Below are positions 1 to 10,886 of a stretch of 64,000 nucleotides of DNA, one piece after another (positions within the stretch are counted from its first letter, which is position 1; each line of letters starts with the position of its first letter). Under the pieces are notes generated by a model. It saw nothing but the letters and a program-made list of their open reading frames with translations, ran no database searches and was not told where the DNA came from. A program made the position numbers and the translations under genes. This DNA comes from Amaranthus tricolor (Eukaryota > Streptophyta > Magnoliopsida > Caryophyllales > Amaranthaceae): NCBI RefSeq assembly GCF_026212465.1, contig NC_080059.1:25869292-25933291 (forward strand), in the 5' to 3' direction.

Positions 1-2502
1 TGTTCATTCTTCATCGTTCATTCTTCTTTGATCATTGATCCTTGTTCATTCTTCATTGATCATTGATCCTTGTTCATTCTTCATCGTTCATTCTTCATTG
101 ACCATTGATCCTTGTTCATTCTTCATCGTTCATTCTTCATTGACCATTAATCCTTGTTCATTCTTCATTGATCATTGTTCCTTGTTCATTCTTCATCGTT
201 CATTCTTCATTGATCATTGATCCTTGTTCATTCTTCATCGTTCATTCTTCATTGATCATTGATCCTTGTTCATTCTTCATCGTTCATTCGTCATTGATCA
301 TTGATCCTTGTTCATTCTTCATCGTTCATTCGTCATTGACCATTACTCCTTGTTCATTCTTCATCGTTCATTCTTCATTGATCATTGATCCTTGTTCATT
401 CTTCATCGTTCATTCGTCATTGATCATTGATCCTTATTCATTCTTCATCGTTCATTTTTCATTTACAATTGATCCTTGTTCATTCTTCATCGTTCATTCT
501 TCATTGATCATTGATCCTTGTTCATTCTTCATCGTTCATTCGTCATTGACCATTAATCCTTGTTCATTCTTCATTGATCATTGATCCTTGTTCATTCTTC
601 ATCGTTCATTCGTCATTGATCATTGATCCTTATTCATTCTTCATCGTTCATTTTTCATTTATCATTGATCCTTGTTCATTCTTCATCGTTCATTCTTCAT
701 TGATCATTGATCCTTGTTCATTCTTCATCGTTCATTCGTCATTGACCATTAATCCTTGTTCATTCTTCATCGTTCATTCTTCATTGATCATTGATCCTTG
801 TTCATTCTTCATCGTTCATTCGTCATTGATCATTGATCCTTATTCATTCTTCATCGTTCATTTTTCATTTATCATTGATCCTTGTTCATTCTTCATCGTT
901 CATTCTTCATTGATCATTGATCCTTGTTCATTCTTCATCGTTCATTCGTCATTGACCATTAATCCTTGTTCATTCTTCATCGTTCATTCTTCATTGATCA
1001 TTGATCCTTGTTCATTCTTCATCGTTCATTCGTCATTGACCATTAATCCTTGTTCATTCTTCATCGTTCATTCTTCATTGATCATTGAACCTTGTTCATT
1101 CTTCATCGTTCATTCTTCTTTGATCATTGATCCTTGTTCATTCTTCATTGATCATTGATCCTTGTTCATTCTTCATCGTTCATTCGTCATTGATCATTGA
1201 TCCTTGTTCATTCTTCATCGTTCATTCGTAATTGATCATTGATCCTTGTTCATTCTTCATCGTTCATTCATCATGGACCATTAATCCTTGTTCATTCTTC
1301 ATCGTTCATTCTTCATTGATCATTGATCCTTGTTCATTTTTCATCGTTCATTCGTCATTGACCATTAATCCTTGTTCATTCTTCATCGTTCATTCTTCAT
1401 TGATCATTGATCCTTGTTCATTCTTCATCGTTCATTCTTCTTTGATCATTGATCCTTGTTCATTCTTCATTGATCATTGATCCTTGTTCATTCTTCATCG
1501 TTCATTCGTCATTGATAATTGATCCTTGTTCATTCTTCATCGTTCATTCGTCATTGATCATAGATCCTTGTTCATTCTTCATTGTTCAGTCGTCATTGAC
1601 CATTAATCCTTGTTCATTCTTCATCGTTCATTCTTCATTGATCAGTGATCCTTGTTCATTCTTCATCGTTCATTCGTCATTGATCATTGATCCTTGTTCA
1701 TTCTTCATCGTTCATTCGTCATTGACCATTACTCCTTGTTCATTCTTCATCGTTCATTCTTCATTGATCATTGATCCTTGTTCATTCTTCATCGTTCATT
1801 CTTCTTTGATCATTGATCCTTGTTCATTCTTCATTGATCATTGATCCTTGTTCATTCTTCATCGTTCATTCTTCATTGACCATTGATCCTTGTTCATTCT
1901 TCATTGATCATTGATCCTTGTTCATTCTTCATCGTTCATTCTTCTTTGATCATTGATCCTTGTTCATTCTTCATTGATCATTGATCCTTGTTCATTCTTC
2001 ATCGTTCATTCTTCATTGACCATTGATCCTTGTTCATTCTTCATCGTTCATTCTTCATTGACCATTAATCCTTGTTCATTCTTCATTGATCATTGTTCCT
2101 TGTTCATTCTTCATCGTTCATTCTTCATTGATCATTGATCCTTGTTCATTCTTCATCGTTCATTCTTCATTGATCATTGATCCTTGTTCATTCTTCATCG
2201 TTCATTCGTCATTGATCATTGATCCTTGTTCATTCTTCATCGTTCATTCGTCATTGACCATTACTCCTTGTTCATTCTTCATCGTTCATTCTTCATTGAT
2301 CATTGATCCTTGTTCATTCTTCATCGTTCATTCGTCATTGATCATTGATCCTTATTCATTCTTCATCGTTCATTTTTCATTTACCATTGATCCTTGTTCA
2401 TTCTTCATCGTTCATTCTTCATTGATCATTGATCCTTGTTCATTCTTCATCGTTCATTCGTCATTGACCATTAATCCTTGTTCATTCTTCATTGATCATT
2501 GA
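1..2502 (+). repeat. Duplicated satellite block, 1,918-bp spacing
   Basis: The order of variant monomers and 28-bp units at about 1-584 is repeated at about 1,919-2,502. The intervening part differs, so this is a block duplication with later rearrangement, not a simple period. The left copy may extend beyond the window. Confidence 0.75.
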
Positions 2503-3548
2503 TCCTTGTTCATTCTTCATCGTTCATTCGTCATTGACCATTAATCCTTGTTCATTCTTCATCGTTCATTCTTCATTGATCATTGAACCTTGTTCATTCT
2601 TCATCGTTCATTCTTCTTTGATCATTGATCCTTGTTCATTCTTCATTGATCATTGATCCTTGTTCATTCTTCATCGTTCATTCGTCATTGATCATTGATC
2701 CTTGTTCATTCTTCATCGTTCATTCTTCATTGATCATTGATCCTTGTTCATTCTTCATCGTTCATTCGTCATTGATCATTGATCCTTGTTCATTCTTCAT
2801 CGTTCATTCGTCATTGATCATAGATCCTTGTTCATTCTTCATCGTTCATTCGTCATTGACCATTAATCCTTGTTCATTCTTCATCGTTCATTCTTCATTG
2901 ATCAGTGATCCTTGTTCATTCTTCATCGTTCATTCGTCATTGATCATTGATCCTTGTTCATTCTTCATCGTTCATTCGTCATTGACCATTACTCCTTGTT
3001 CATTCTTCATCGTTCATTCTTCATTGATCATTGATCCTTGTTCATTCTTCATCGTTCATTCTTCTTTGATCATTGATCCTTGTTCATTCTTCATTGATCA
3101 TTGATCCTTGTTCATTCTTCATCGTTCATTCTTCATTGACCATTAATCCTTGTTCATTCTTCATTGATCATTGTTCCTTGTTCATTCTTCATCGTTCATT
3201 CTTCATTGATCATTGATCCTTGTTCATTCTTCATCGTTCATTCGTCATTGATCATTGATCCTTGTTCATTCTTCATCGTTCATTCGTCATTGATCATAGA
3301 TCCTTGTTCATTCTTCATCGTTCATTCGTCATTGACCATTAATCCTTGTTCATTCTTCATCGTTCATTCTTCATTGATCAGTGATCCTTGTTCATTCTTC
3401 ATCGTTCATTCGTCATTGATCATTGATCCTTGTTCATTCTTCATCGTTCATTCGTCATTGACCATGACTCCTTGTTCATTCTTCATCGTTCATTCTTCAT
3501 TGATCATTGATCCTTGTTCATTCTTCATCGTTCATTCTTCTTTGATCA

Positions 3549-6012
3549 TTGATCCTTGTTCATTCTTCATTGATCATTGATCCTTGTTCATTCTTCATCG
3601 TTCATTCTTCATTGACCATTGATCCTTGTTCATTCTTCATCGTTCATTCTTCATTGACCATTAATCCTTGTTCATTCTTCATCGATCATTCTTCATTGAT
3701 CATTGTTCCTTGTTCATTCTTCATCGTTCATTCTTCATTGATCATTGATCCTTGTTCATTCTTCATCGTTCATTCTTCATTGATCATTGATCCTTGTTCA
3801 TTCTTCATCGTTCATTCGTCATTGATCATTGATCCTTGTTCATTCTTCATCGTTCATTCGTCATTGACCATTACTCCTTGTTCATTCTTCATCGTTCATT
3901 CTTCATTGATCATTGATCCTTGTTCATTCTTCATCGTTCATTCTTCATTGACCATTGATCCTTGTTCATTCTTCATTGATCATTGATCCTTGTTCATTCT
4001 TCATCGTTCATTCTTCTTGATCATTGATCCTTGTTCATTCTTCATTGATCATTGATCCTTGTTCATTCTTCATCGTTCATTCTTCATTGACCATTGATCC
4101 TTGTTCATTCTTCATCGTTCATTCTTCATTGACCATTTATCCTTGTTCATTCTTCATTGATCATTGTTCCTTGTTCATTCTTCATCGTTCATTCTTCATT
4201 GATCATTGATCCTTGTTCATTCTTCATCGTTCATTCGTCATTGATCATTGATCCTTGTTCATTCTTCATCGTTCATTCGTCATTGACCATTACTCCTTGT
4301 TCATTCTTCATCGTTCATTCTTCATTGATCATTGATCCTTGTTCATTCTTCATCGTTCATTCTTCATTGACCATTGATCCTTGTTCATTCTTCATTGATC
4401 ATTGATCCTTGTTCATTCTTCATCGTTCATTCTTCTTGATCATTGATCCTTGTTCATTCTTCATTGATCATTGATCCTTGTTCATTCTTCATCGTTCATT
4501 CTTCATTGACCATTGATCCTTGTTCATTCTTCATCGTTCATTCTTCATTGACCATTTATCCTTGTTCATTCTTCATTGATCATTGTTCCTTGTTCATTCT
4601 TCATCGTTCATTCTTCATTGATCATTGATCCTTGTTCATTCTTCATCGTTCATTCTTCATTGATCATTGATCCTTGTTCATTCTTCATCGTTCATTCGTC
4701 ATTGACCATTACTCCTTGTTCATTCTTCATCGTTCATTCTTCATTGATCATTGATCCTTGTTCATTCTTCATCGTTCATTCGTCATTGATCATTGATCCT
4801 TATTCATTCTTCATCGTTCATTTTTCATTTATCATTGATCCTTGTTCATTCTTCATCGTTCATTCTTCATTGATCATTGATCCTTGTTCATTCTTCATCG
4901 TTCATTCGTCATTGACCATTAATCCTTGTTCATTCTTCATCGTTCATTCTTCATTGATCATTGATCCTTGTTCATTCTTCATCGTTCATTCGTCATTGAC
5001 CATTAATCCTTGTTCATTCTTCATCGTTCATTCTTCATTGATCATTGAACCTTGTTCATTCTTCATCGTTCATTCTTCTTTGATCATTGATCCTTGTTCA
5101 TTCTTCATTGATCATTGATCCTTGTTCATTCTTCATCGTTCATTCGTCATTGATCATTGATCCTTGTTCATTCTTCATCGTTCATTCTTCATTGATCATT
5201 GATCCTTGTTCATTCTTCATCGTTCATTCGTCATTGATCATTGATCCTTGTTCATTCTTCATCGTTCATTCGTCATTGACCATTACTCCTTGTTCATTCT
5301 TCATCGTTCATTCTTCATTGATCATTGATCCTTGTTCATTCTTCATCGTTCATTCTTCTTTGATCATTGATCCTTATTCATTCTTCATTGATCATTGATC
5401 CTTGTTCATTCTTCATCGTTCATTCTTCATTGACCATTGATCCTTGTTCATTCTTCATCGTTCATTCTTCATTGACCATTAATCCTTGTTCATTCTTCAT
5501 CGATCATTCTTCATTGATCATTGTTCCTTGTTCATTCTTCATCGTTCTTTCTTCATTGATCATTGATCCTTGTTCATTCTTCATCGTTCATTCTTCATTG
5601 ATCATTGATCCTTGTTCATTCTTCATCGTTCATTCGTCATTGATCATTGATCCTTGTTCATTCTTCATCGTTCATTCGTCATTGACCATTACTCCTTGTT
5701 CATTCTTCATCGTTCATTCTTCATTGATCATTGATCCTTGTTCATTCTTCATCGTTCATTCGTCATTGATCATTGATCCTTATTCATTCTTCATCGTTCA
5801 TTTTTCATTTATCATTGATCCTTGTTCATTCTTCATCGTTCATTCTTCATTGATCATTGATCCTTGTTCATTCTTCATCGTTCATTCGTCATTGACCATT
5901 AATCCTTGTTCATTCTTCATCGTTCATTCTTCATTGATCATTGATCCTTGTTCATTCTTCATCGTTCATTCGTCATTGACCATTAATCCTTGTTCATTCT
6001 TCATCGTTCATT
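3549..6012 (+). repeat. Satellite block paralogous to 27,315-29,359
   Basis: The sequence of variant monomers matches 27,315-29,359 at an offset of 23,766 bp on the left and 23,347 bp on the right. The change in offset (419 bp) equals one extra copy of the 419-bp higher-order unit in this copy. The match ends near 6,012, where this copy has a local rearrangement joining subunits differently (TTTGATCATTCTTCATCG). Confidence 0.8.
4000..4838 (+). repeat. 419-bp higher-order repeat, two tandem copies
   Basis: Two adjacent units of 419 bp (about 4,000-4,418 and 4,419-4,838). Each begins near a 41-bp monomer that has lost one T (TTCTTCTTGATC instead of TTCTTCTTTGATC), and each carries the rare variant TGACCATTTATCC about 110 bp later. 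The length is not a multiple of 42 because of the 1-bp deletion and the 28-bp units. The paralogous block at 27.3-29.4 kb has only one copy. Confidence 0.85.
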
Positions 6013-6297
6013 CTTCTTTGATCATTCTTCATCGTTCATTCTTCATTGACCATTGATCCTTGTTCATTCTTCATCGTTCATTCTTCATCGATCATTCTTC
6101 ATTGATCATTGTTCCTTGTTCATTCTTCATCGTTCATTCTTCATTGATCATTGATCCTTGTTCATTCTTCATCGTTCATTCGTCATTGATCATAGATCCT
6201 TGTTCATTCTTCATCGTTCATTCGTCATTGACCATTAATCCTTGTTCATTCTTCATCGTTCATTCTTCATTGATCAGTGATCCTTGTTCATTCTTCA

Positions 6298-6302
6298 TCG
6301 TT
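6298..6302. repeat. Target-site duplication of element A, left copy (TCGTT)
   Basis: TCGTT lies directly before the TG terminus of the leftmost LTR and is repeated at 16,500-16,504 directly after the rightmost LTR. Joining the flanks restores a normal satellite monomer. Confidence 0.95.
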
Positions 6303-7331
6303 TGATGTGTAAACAAGACGAGAAACCTTGTTACAAAATGATAAGTTAAAGGGGTCACACGTTTTTTGGTATATTTTTTTAGTATGATCAGATTAGTTAG
6401 GGGAACTCTCACCCTAAACTTGAGGATATAACAAGGAGGAACACTCACTCACTTGTTTGGGTGTAGCTTAGATTAGGGAACTCTCACCAAATCGTCAACT
6501 ACAAGCTTTAGTTTTAGGAACTCTCACTAAAACTCTAACTCTTCAAATTTGGAACACTCAAATTTGGACAATTAAAATTGACTAAACACAAGTCAAGTTC
6601 AATAAACAAAACACAAGTTTTTTGGCAAATTTCTGGATGTGTTTTTCATTCATCAAAGTATGCTATATATAGCATTCTTACATTAAATAATTACAACCTT
6701 TCACTTGCCTAAATAAATTCACAAAAGAAAATAAAAAGACAACAAAATAAAAGAGAATTAAGTGGCTAATCAATGTCCACATTAATCTCCATTACACACA
6801 CTTAAGACTAATTAAACAAAGATTAAAACTAGGGAAGAAATGGCCAGCAATTAAACTCTTCACATGGCTCCTTCAAGTGTGCAAAGTAACATCCAAAACA
6901 GCCCATTCATTTGCCTGGTAACTCCCATTTACTCCTCCATTTAAGCTTCTTTATTATTGCATTTTACTCCTACAATAATGCCTAGTAACCCCCACTAAAA
7001 AAGGTTAATATTCAGCCATAAATACTCCTAAAAACATGCCCCTTTGAATTCCAAAACTGCAGCTTTAAATGAGATTAAAAACCAGCTTTAAATCTCCTTA
7101 AAACATGCCCCTTCGTATTCCAAAACTGTTTGGAATTAATTCCTTGTAACCGACACCCTTTAATTTATACTTTCAACAAAGTACTTAGTCATACTTAGCA
7201 AAGTACAACCATTTGATGACTTATTTGGACCGTGCATGCTATGATCAAAATTAGACTTGGACAAAATTAATTCCCTTGCATTGGATTGGACTTGGACATC
7301 TTGGACACTTGTACCTTGACCATCTTGGTCA
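6303..7331 (-). repeat. Element A LTR 1 (3' LTR of the minus-strand element)
   Basis: 1,029 bp, ending in TG/CA. Its upper boundary is set by the polypurine tract at 7332-7345 and by the matching right end of LTR 3 against its TSD. The last 172 bp of the gag-pol frame (7160-7331) lie in this LTR. A TATATATA element is at 6664-6671. Confidence 0.93.
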
Positions 7332-10300
7332 TCCTCCTCTTCTTCAAAGGGAATTGCCCTCAATTCTTCATCATCATAATATAGTGCAAGATCACCCACA
7401 TTGAACGTACTTGAGACGCCATGCCTTCCACCCAAATCAACCTTGTATGCATTGTCATTGATCTTTTCCACTACTTCAAATGGACCTTCAGCTCGTGGCA
7501 TGAGCTTGTTTTTCCTTTGACTAGGAAATCTTTCTTTCCTCATGTAAATCCACACTAAGTCACCAACTTCAAAGTTCTTCACGTTTCTAACTCTTTTGTT
7601 GGCTTGTTTCTTGTAAGTCTCATTGGCCTTTTCAATATTCTTCCTCACTTCCTTGTGAATCTTGACCATGAACTCGGCTTGCTCTTTTGCACCTCCATGC
7701 ACAAACTTATCTTGAGGTAGAGCAATAAGATCAATAGGAACATAGGGATTAACCCCGTAGACTACTTCAAAAGGTGAATACTTTGTAGTAGCACTAGGAG
7801 TCCTATTGTAAGCAAACTCGGCATGAGCAAGCTTAACATCCCAATCCTTGGTGCTCTTACTAACCAATGTTCTAAGCAAAGAACCAAGAACTCTATTCAC
7901 CACCTCGGTTTGACCGTCGGTTTGTGGATGATGTGATGTAGAAAACAGCAACTTAGTTCCCATGAGACGCCATAATGACTTCCAAAAATGACTTAGGAAC
8001 TTTGTATCTCGATCGGACACAATGGTGCGTGGCACCCCATGAAAACGAACCACTTCCTCAAAATATAGCTTAGCCACTTTCATGGCATCTTCAGTTTTAT
8101 GACATGGAATGAAGTGAGCCATTTTTGAGAACCTATCAACAACCACCATTATTGAATCTTTACCCCTTTGAGTTCTAGGTAAAGCTACAATAAAATCCAT
8201 ACTAACATCTTCCCAAGGTCTCTCGGGAACTGGCAAAGGCTTGTAAAGACCCTTATGAAACACCATTTTTGCCCTTTGACAAGTAGAGCAACGACTAACC
8301 ACATGATGAACCGTAGCTAACATCTTTGGCCAGTAAAAGTGAGCTTGAAGAAGCTCCATTGTCTTTTGAATCCCAAGGTGACCAGCTAGACCTCCTCCAT
8401 GAACTTCATGAATCAACAAACTTCTAATTGGACACTTAGGAATGCATAATCTATTTCCCTTGAAAAGAAAACCATCATGTAAGGAAAATAAATCATAAAC
8501 TCCATGAACACATTTCTCCATGACGCCATTAAAATCACATTTTTCAAGTTTTCCATACAATTTTTGTTTTCTCAAAACAGTGAAAACTTCAAGTAAATGC
8601 TTCAAATGCTCATCCCTATCTCGACTGTAAATAAGGATGTCATCAAGGTATACCACCACGAACTTGCCAAGAAATGGCCTCAACACTTCGTTCATCAATC
8701 TCATGAAAGTGCTAGGTGCATTTGTAAGACCAAACGGCATCACGAGCCATTCATACAACCCATGCTTCGTTTTGAAAGCTGTCTTCCATTCATCCCCTTC
8801 CCTCATTCGAATCTGATGGTAACCACTTCTCAAATCAACTTTTGAGAACACCTTCGAACCACTTAACTCATCAAGCATGTCATCAAGCCTAGGAATTGGA
8901 AACCTGTACTTGATAGTAATATTGTTAACAGCTCTACTATCAATGCACATACGCCAAGTACCATCTTTTTTTGGAACCAAAAGAGCAGGAACAGCACACG
9001 GACTCATAGACTCACGCACATAACCCATACCCATCAACTCTTCTATTTGACGTTGTAACTCCTTAGTTTCTAAAGGATTACATCTATAGGCAGGTTTATT
9101 TGGCAATGGTGCGCCTGGAATGAGATCAATTTGATGCTCAATTCCTCTCAAAGGTGGTAACCCCTTAGGCAACTCATTAGAAAAAACATCCTCAAACTCC
9201 TTAATCAATTGTGCCAAGTTAGGATTTTGACTCACAAATTTTTCGTGGATTTCTTTGGAATATAATAAGAACAACTCTCCCTCACCTTCAAACTCCCTCT
9301 CAAATTCTTTAAAGGACAATAAAGAAATTTCTTTGTGTGGTTTTTGTGAAAGCCGTGGGGGTGGTAAAGGGTGTAATTTTTTTTGTTTCCCTTGGTGAGT
9401 TATAGTGTATGTATTATGGTATCCATCATGAAATGATTTTCTATCCGTTTGCCATGGCCTACCGAGCAGAATATGACAAGCATCCATTGACACAACATCA
9501 CACAATTGACTATCATGATAGGAACCAATAGAAAAACTAACCATGCATTGCTTTCTAACTCCCGTACTAGAATTAGAATCTAACCAACTCAACTTGTAAG
9601 GGTGTGGATGATTAGTGGTGGTAAGACCAAGTCTAGACACTAAAGTCTTTGACACAGTATTAGCCTCACTACCCCCGTCAATAATTAAATCACATACCTC
9701 GTCACCAATTTTACATTTGGTGATGAAAATGTGTTGCCTTTGTGGCGCCAAAGGCTCCTCCACTCGTGCTTGCAATGCCCTCCTAACAACCAGATTGGTT
9801 TTGTCCTCCATCTCCGGAAAGCAATGATCTTCTTCCCCATCCTCTTCATTGGGATTCTCGATCTCCTCTTCTTCTGTTTCAAAATCCTCCCAATTAATGT
9901 TTTGCGTGGCCATAAGCTTAACCTCTTGGATTGTTAAAGCTCTTGAGTTAGGACAATCCTTCTTGAAATGACCTCTACCTCCACACTTGTAACAGACAAT
10001 GTCGCTAAGTTTGAAGTCTTTCTTGTCTTTCTTAAGTGCTTCATTTGACTTGCTAAAGGAAGAACCCTCCTTCAAGGTGAAGGGTGGTTTGCGCACCACT
10101 GGAGTAGTGGTAGGCGTTTTCTTCTTTTTCCTCCTAGCATCAAACTTGGTCACAAGTTTGCAAGCTTCCACAAACGTGAGGTTAGTGTAACCTTCAAGCT
10201 TGTCTTGTAATTCTTGATCCAACCCAGCTACAAAACGCCCCATTTTGAGCTCTTCATTTTCAGTTACTTCACACACAATGGCAAGCCTATCAAACTCTTT

Positions 10301-10822
10301 GATGTAGTCTTCCACGGAATCTCCATTTTGTTGCAAAGTACTCCACTTCACATATTGGCTTTGCTTGTAATTGTGAGGAATGAAACGGTCTCTCATCCGT
10401 TTCTTCATCTTGTTCCAAGTTGATATGGGAGCTTTACCCCTAAGGGTACGTGCCCTTTGTTCCCCTTGCAACCAACTGTCACTATAGCCCTTCAGTTTCA
10501 CCTTGGCTATCTTATATTTCTGCACTTCTTCTTGAATATCCTTGTACTCAAAGTACCTTTCCAAGGATTTCTCCCATTCCAAGTACTTCTCTGGATCAAG
10601 TGACCCATCAAAGGAAGGGACGTCTACTTTGAGACTCCTATCCTCCCTCCTAGGTGGAGGTTCTTCATCTTGATCTCTCCTATCTTGCTCGTTCAAGAGT
10701 CTTGCCATTAAGGCAGCAAGATTCCCTTGTAGATTGGCATTAGTCTCGGCCAACCTTTCTTGACTAGCAATGGATCGATTGAGAGCTTCCAAAGCTACCC
10801 TCAAATCTTGATTCTCTCCCAT
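7160..10822 (-). CDS. Gag-pol polyprotein of element A, copy 1 (RNase H deleted)
   Basis: 1,220 residues from the ATG at 10822, the first methionine after the primer-binding site. The frame stays open upstream only through a GTG inside the LTR, so I do not use that longer start. In order: coiled, charged Gag N-terminus; retrotransposon Gag domain; CX2CX4HX4C zinc knuckle (9953-9994); aspartic protease with D-G-G at 9671-9679; RT with YLDD at 8639-8650; integrase zinc module (about 8279-8401); and integrase core with D at 8195-8197, D at 8012-8014 and E at 7904-7906, a D-61-D-35-E spacing. A GPF module follows. Compared with element B, about 240 residues are missing between KLEKC (end of the RT palm region) and DGFLFKGN, which removes the RT connection and all of RNase H without breaking the frame. 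The C-terminus crosses the polypurine tract and ends 172 bp inside the LTR. It could not complete reverse transcription alone unless RNase H is supplied in trans. Confidence 0.93.
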   Translation of the reverse strand: MGENQDLRVALEALNRSIASQERLAETNANLQGNLAALMARLLNEQDRRDQDEEPPPRREDRSLKVDVPSFDGSLDPEKYLEWEKSLERYFEYKDIQEEVQKYKIAKVKLKGYSDSWLQGEQRARTLRGKAPISTWNKMKKRMRDRFIPHNYKQSQYVKWSTLQQNGDSVEDYIKEFDRLAIVCEVTENEELKMGRFVAGLDQELQDKLEGYTNLTFVEACKLVTKFDARRKKKKTPTTTPVVRKPPFTLKEGSSFSKSNEALKKDKKDFKLSDIVCYKCGGRGHFKKDCPNSRALTIQEVKLMATQNINWEDFETEEEEIENPNEEDGEEDHCFPEMEDKTNLVVRRALQARVEEPLAPQRQHIFITKCKIGDEVCDLIIDGGSEANTVSKTLVSRLGLTTTNHPHPYKLSWLDSNSSTGVRKQCMVSFSIGSYHDSQLCDVVSMDACHILLGRPWQTDRKSFHDGYHNTYTITHQGKQKKLHPLPPPRLSQKPHKEISLLSFKEFEREFEGEGELFLLYSKEIHEKFVSQNPNLAQLIKEFEDVFSNELPKGLPPLRGIEHQIDLIPGAPLPNKPAYRCNPLETKELQRQIEELMGMGYVRESMSPCAVPALLVPKKDGTWRMCIDSRAVNNITIKYRFPIPRLDDMLDELSGSKVFSKVDLRSGYHQIRMREGDEWKTAFKTKHGLYEWLVMPFGLTNAPSTFMRLMNEVLRPFLGKFVVVYLDDILIYSRDRDEHLKHLLEVFTVLRKQKLYGKLEKCDFNGVMEKCVHGVYDLFSLHDGFLFKGNRLCIPKCPIRSLLIHEVHGGGLAGHLGIQKTMELLQAHFYWPKMLATVHHVVSRCSTCQRAKMVFHKGLYKPLPVPERPWEDVSMDFIVALPRTQRGKDSIMVVVDRFSKMAHFIPCHKTEDAMKVAKLYFEEVVRFHGVPRTIVSDRDTKFLSHFWKSLWRLMGTKLLFSTSHHPQTDGQTEVVNRVLGSLLRTLVSKSTKDWDVKLAHAEFAYNRTPSATTKYSPFEVVYGVNPYVPIDLIALPQDKFVHGGAKEQAEFMVKIHKEVRKNIEKANETYKKQANKRVRNVKNFEVGDLVWIYMRKERFPSQRKNKLMPRAEGPFEVVEKINDNAYKVDLGGRHGVSSTFNVGDLALYYDDEELRAIPFEEEEDDQDGQGTSVQDVQVQSNARELILSKSNFDHSMHGPNKSSNGCTLLSMTKYFVESIN
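7332..7345 (-). other. Element A polypurine tract, copy 1
   Basis: On the minus strand this is a 14-base purine run (GAAGAAGAGGAGGA) immediately before the TGACC that opens the LTR. It would prime plus-strand DNA synthesis. It is also coding, giving acidic residues near the Gag-Pol C-terminus. The equivalent in copy 2 is 11,916-11,929. Confidence 0.9.
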
Positions 10823-10866
10823 GATATGTAGGTATTCGACCCCTTTGGAAGTGTATGGAAAAACTC

Positions 10867-10884
10867 CCCCTACCTGGCGCGCCA
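10867..10884 (-). other. Element A primer-binding site, copy 1
   Basis: Minus-strand TGGCGCGCCAGGTAGGGG starts two bases inside the internal region next to LTR 2. It is not the initiator-Met type (TGGTATCAGAGC) seen in element B. The complement ends in CCA, as a tRNA 3' end should. I suspect an arginine tRNA but cannot confirm it from this sequence. Confidence 0.8.
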
Positions 10885-10886
10885 AA

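Larger units (their letters stand above)
1..6302 (+). repeat. Satellite array segment 1, 42-bp monomer
   Basis: Uninterrupted head-to-tail satellite with no gene. The 42-bp monomer divides into three 14-bp subunits: a (TTCATTCTTCATCG), b (TTCATTCTTCATTG) and c (ATCATTGATCCTTG). Units a and b differ at one base; c is more diverged. A 28-bp form containing only b and c recurs, for example near 50-77, 1144-1171 and 1964-1991. Recurrent variants include CGTC for CTTC in subunit b, TGACCATTACTCC, TGACCATTAATCC, TGATCAGTGATCC, TGATCATAGATCC and TGATCATTGAACC in subunit c, and a compound variant with TTATTCATTC plus TTTTTCATTTA. The segment starts outside the window and ends at the TSD of element A. 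The satellite family is not one I can name. Confidence 0.97.

Noticed and set aside
1..6302. CRISPR-like array
   Set aside because: The repeats are directly adjacent with no unique spacers, and the setting is a plant genome. This is a satellite.
6303..7155. An 853-bp LTR for element A ending at CCGACA after an AAAGGG-like tract
   Set aside because: The LTR identity continues to 7331, where a better polypurine tract and the TSD of the outer copy agree. The shorter boundary would leave an unexplained internal fragment at 16,324-16,499.
8597..10632. Plus-strand open frames inside element A
   Set aside because: Antisense shadows of the minus-strand gag-pol; no recognisable domain.
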